Source of the DNA: Clostridia bacterium
GTDB lineage: Bacteria > Bacillota > DULZ01
NCBI GenBank assembly: GCA_012520135.1
Contig: JAAYOX010000424.1
Location: 1 to 6,386 of the forward strand
DNA: 6,386 nucleotides
Reading direction: 5' to 3'
How positions within the stretch are numbered: position 1 is the first letter of the stretch; the number at the start of each line of letters is the position of its first letter. The notes beneath the pieces were generated by a model, which made no database searches, was not told the origin of the DNA, and worked only from the letters and a program-made list of their open reading frames with translations. Positions 4,853 to 6,386 of the stretch are shown here, one piece after another. A program made the position numbers and the translations under genes.

Positions 4853-6010
4853 TTAACTCAACAAGCTTTTAGCAATAACCACTCTCTGGATTTGGTTGGT
4901 TCCTTCATAGATCTGGGTGATCTTGGCATCACGCATCATCCGCTCCACAGGGAATTCCCGGGTATAACCGTAACCTCCCAAAATCTGCACTGCATCAGTG
5001 GTAACCCGCATGGCCGTATCGGAAGCCACCATCTTGGCCATAGCCGAAAAGCGGCTGGCTTCTTTTTGGGAAATCTCTCCCCGGGCAGCCTGATCCATGG
5101 CACAGGCTGTTTTGTAAACCAGCTGGCGAGCCGCTTCAATGGCAGCCGCCATATCCGCCAGCATGAACTGGATGCCCTGAAAACTGGCAATTGGCTTGCC
5201 AAATTGCTCTCTTTCCTGGGCGTACCGGAGAGCAACATCAAAAGCACCCTGGGCAATCCCCAATGCCTGGGCGCCAATCCCCGGTCTGGTCTTATCCAGC
5301 GTGGTCATGGCCACTGCAAACCCCTGGCCTTCTTCTCCAATCAGGTTGGCAGCCGGTACATATACGTCCTCAAAAACCAATTCCGTGGTTTGAGAGCCCC
5401 TGATCCCCATTTTTTCCTCTTTTTTGCCCGTGGAAAAGCCGGGAGTATCCTTTTCCACCAGGAAGACACTAATTCCTTTGGCCCCTTTTTCCGGTGCAGT
5501 GGTAGCGAAAACCGTATAAACATCGGCCAAACCACCGTTGGTGATGAAGCATTTACTGCCATTCAAGACATAACCGTCACCTTTACGCACCGCTCTCGTT
5601 TGCAGGGAACTCACATCGGAACCTGCTCCCTGTTCCGTCAAGCCAAAGGCGATCATCACCTCTCCCTTGGCGATCTTGGGCAGCCATTCCTTTTTTTGTT
5701 CCTCATTGCCGGCCAGGAGCAGTGGGAACATGCCCAATTCCTGTCCGGCGATAATCAGGGAAGAAGTAGCACAGACTTTAGCCACTTCCTCCACACATAA
5801 ACAATAGCTGAGTAAATCAGCACCGCTGCCTCCGTATTCCTCGGGAATACTTAACCCCAGCAAATCCTGTTCGGCAAAAAGTCGATAGATATCCCACGGG
5901 TACTCTCCGGTGGCATCGATTTCTCCTGCCCGGGGAGCTACCACCTCCTGGGCCAGCTTCCGCACATTATCCCGAATCATTAACTGTTCTTCAGTCAGTT
6001 GATATTGCAT
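4853..6010 (-). CDS. Acyl-CoA dehydrogenase (FAD-dependent)
   Basis: Cytoplasmic flavoenzyme introducing an alpha-beta double bond into an acyl-CoA and passing electrons to electron-transfer flavoprotein. From the chosen start it has 385 aa, the normal length for short/medium-chain members. Seen: N-terminal helical start QLTEEQLMIRDNVR; FAD signature AFGLTEQGAGSD (121-132); DKTRPGIGAQALGIAQ (239-254), resembling the medium-chain enzyme at DKTRP; second signature QILGGYGYTREFP (342-354) with RMMRD; and Y368-E369-G-T-N-Q-I-Q-R, where E369 is the catalytic base at the position used by short- and medium-chain enzymes. Chain length or branched specificity cannot be assigned. Start: ATG 6010 has AAGGGGG with 8-nt spacing. 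An in-frame ATG at 6028 (391 aa, overlapping the upstream stop by one base as TAATG) has its nearest purine-rich site only 3 nt away, so I prefer 6010. Probably co-transcribed with the acyl-CoA synthetase. Confidence 0.92.
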   Translation of the reverse strand: MQYQLTEEQLMIRDNVRKLAQEVVAPRAGEIDATGEYPWDIYRLFAEQDLLGLSIPEEYGGSGADLLSYCLCVEEVAKVCATSSLIIAGQELGMFPLLLAGNEEQKKEWLPKIAKGEVMIAFGLTEQGAGSDVSSLQTRAVRKGDGYVLNGSKCFITNGGLADVYTVFATTAPEKGAKGISVFLVEKDTPGFSTGKKEEKMGIRGSQTTELVFEDVYVPAANLIGEEGQGFAVAMTTLDKTRPGIGAQALGIAQGAFDVALRYAQEREQFGKPIASFQGIQFMLADMAAAIEAARQLVYKTACAMDQAARGEISQKEASRFSAMAKMVASDTAMRVTTDAVQILGGYGYTREFPVERMMRDAKITQIYEGTNQIQRVVIAKSLLS

Positions 6011-6027
6011 CGTAATGTCCCCCTTCA

Positions 6028-6386
6028 TTAGTCCTTCAGCAGTTCCTGTAATCTGAATTTCTGTATTTTACCACTTGCTGTCTTGGGTAGTTCCTTGGCA
6101 AACACATATTTACGGGGACGTTTGAAAGGAGCCAATTTATTGCCTTCCAATAAGAAACGATCCAACTCCTCTGCGGTCAGCCCTTCAGCTTTGGGTACTA
6201 CGAAAGCCACCACGATTTTACCCCACTTTTCATCGGGAATACCGGTTACTGCCACTTGTACCACTTGGGGATGCTCATAGAGAACATCTTCCACTTCCCG
6301 GGGATAGACGTTTTCTGCCCCGGAAATAATCATATCGTCGGCCCGGTCCGTAATCCAGATAAATCCGTCTTCATCGATCCGGGCCA
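6028..6386 (-). CDS. AMP-forming acyl-CoA synthetase, C-terminal fragment (5' end outside window)
   Basis: The last 118 residues of an ANL-superfamily acid-CoA ligase, which activates a carboxylic acid through an acyl-adenylate to the CoA thioester. The frame is open to the right window edge, so the gene is partial by position and not broken. Seen: DGFIWITDRADDMIISGAEN, covering the A8 hinge motif, then YPREVE, GIPDEKWGK, and the A10 motif PKTASGKIQKF carrying the catalytic Lys of the C-terminal domain. The stop is immediately followed by the acyl-CoA dehydrogenase gene, so the product is likely the substrate of that enzyme; fatty-acid or aryl/branched acid specificity cannot be judged from this domain. 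Confidence 0.88.
   Translation of the reverse strand, partial: ARIDEDGFIWITDRADDMIISGAENVYPREVEDVLYEHPQVVQVAVTGIPDEKWGKIVVAFVVPKAEGLTAEELDRFLLEGNKLAPFKRPRKYVFAKELPKTASGKIQKFRLQELLKD

Noticed and set aside
4845..4867. Inverted repeat AGCTTG/CAAGCT around the acyl-CoA dehydrogenase stop
   Set aside because: It has a 6-bp stem with an 11-nt loop, and the T-run lies on the plus-strand side only, so it is not a convincing terminator for the minus-strand gene.
4892..5800. Long plus-strand open frame of about 300 codons
   Set aside because: It lies entirely antisense to the clear acyl-CoA dehydrogenase gene, its translation resembles no family I know, and the open frame follows from the codon bias of the opposite strand.
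6011..6028. Alternative ATG at 6028 for the acyl-CoA dehydrogenase
   Set aside because: The purine-rich site before it is only 3 nt away, and family members begin at the QLTEEQ-type N-terminus served by AAGGGGG before ATG 6010. It is not fully excluded.

Overview
The window reads as ordinary chromosomal DNA of a bacterium with mid-range GC and strong GGAGG-type ribosome binding sites. It uses GTG starts freely and carries a MetE-like family that I associate with anaerobic Firmicutes such as Desulfotomaculum, Moorella and Desulfitobacterium relatives. A clostridial host is therefore my best guess, but it is an inference from gene content and signals, and no 16S or other taxonomic marker is present. 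I see no tRNA, rRNA, CRISPR array, insertion sequence or attachment site.

Left part (1-2528, all minus strand): a three-gene respiratory nitric oxide reductase (NOR) operon. In transcription order it encodes a NapH/NosR/CcoG-type polyferredoxin membrane protein, a NorC-like membrane-anchored monohaem cytochrome c, and a NorB-like catalytic subunit cut off by the window edge. The last two genes overlap by 4 nt (GTGA). The likely electron path is quinol to the iron-sulfur membrane protein, to NorC, to NorB, reducing 2 NO to N2O. The NorC has no methionine at all after its haem motif. The NorB keeps the FeB histidines and two active-site glutamates but has Gln at the position of Glu280 of Pseudomonas aeruginosa NorB. 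It therefore looks like a divergent cNOR.

Centre (2529-2691): a compact divergent control region. Each direction has a TATAAT -10 box. Each -10 box has a Crp/Fnr-type TGTGA-N6-TCACA-like palindrome centred exactly 29.5 bp upstream, which puts both sites at -41.5, the class II activator position. This suggests that one Crp/Fnr-family regulator switches on both the NOR operon and the rightward gene.

2692-3717 (plus): a stand-alone protein resembling the catalytic C-terminal domain of cobalamin-independent methionine synthase (MetE), with a plausible Zn site but an altered homocysteine-loop serine. Its shared control with the NOR genes is the most interesting link in the window.

Right part (minus strand): an AEC-family permease (3749-4663) converges on the MetE-like gene. 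After a 189-bp gap comes a fatty or organic acid activation and oxidation pair, an acyl-CoA dehydrogenase preceded by the C-terminal end of an AMP-forming acyl-CoA synthetase that continues past the right edge. These look like an ordinary acyl-CoA degradation unit unrelated to the NOR module.
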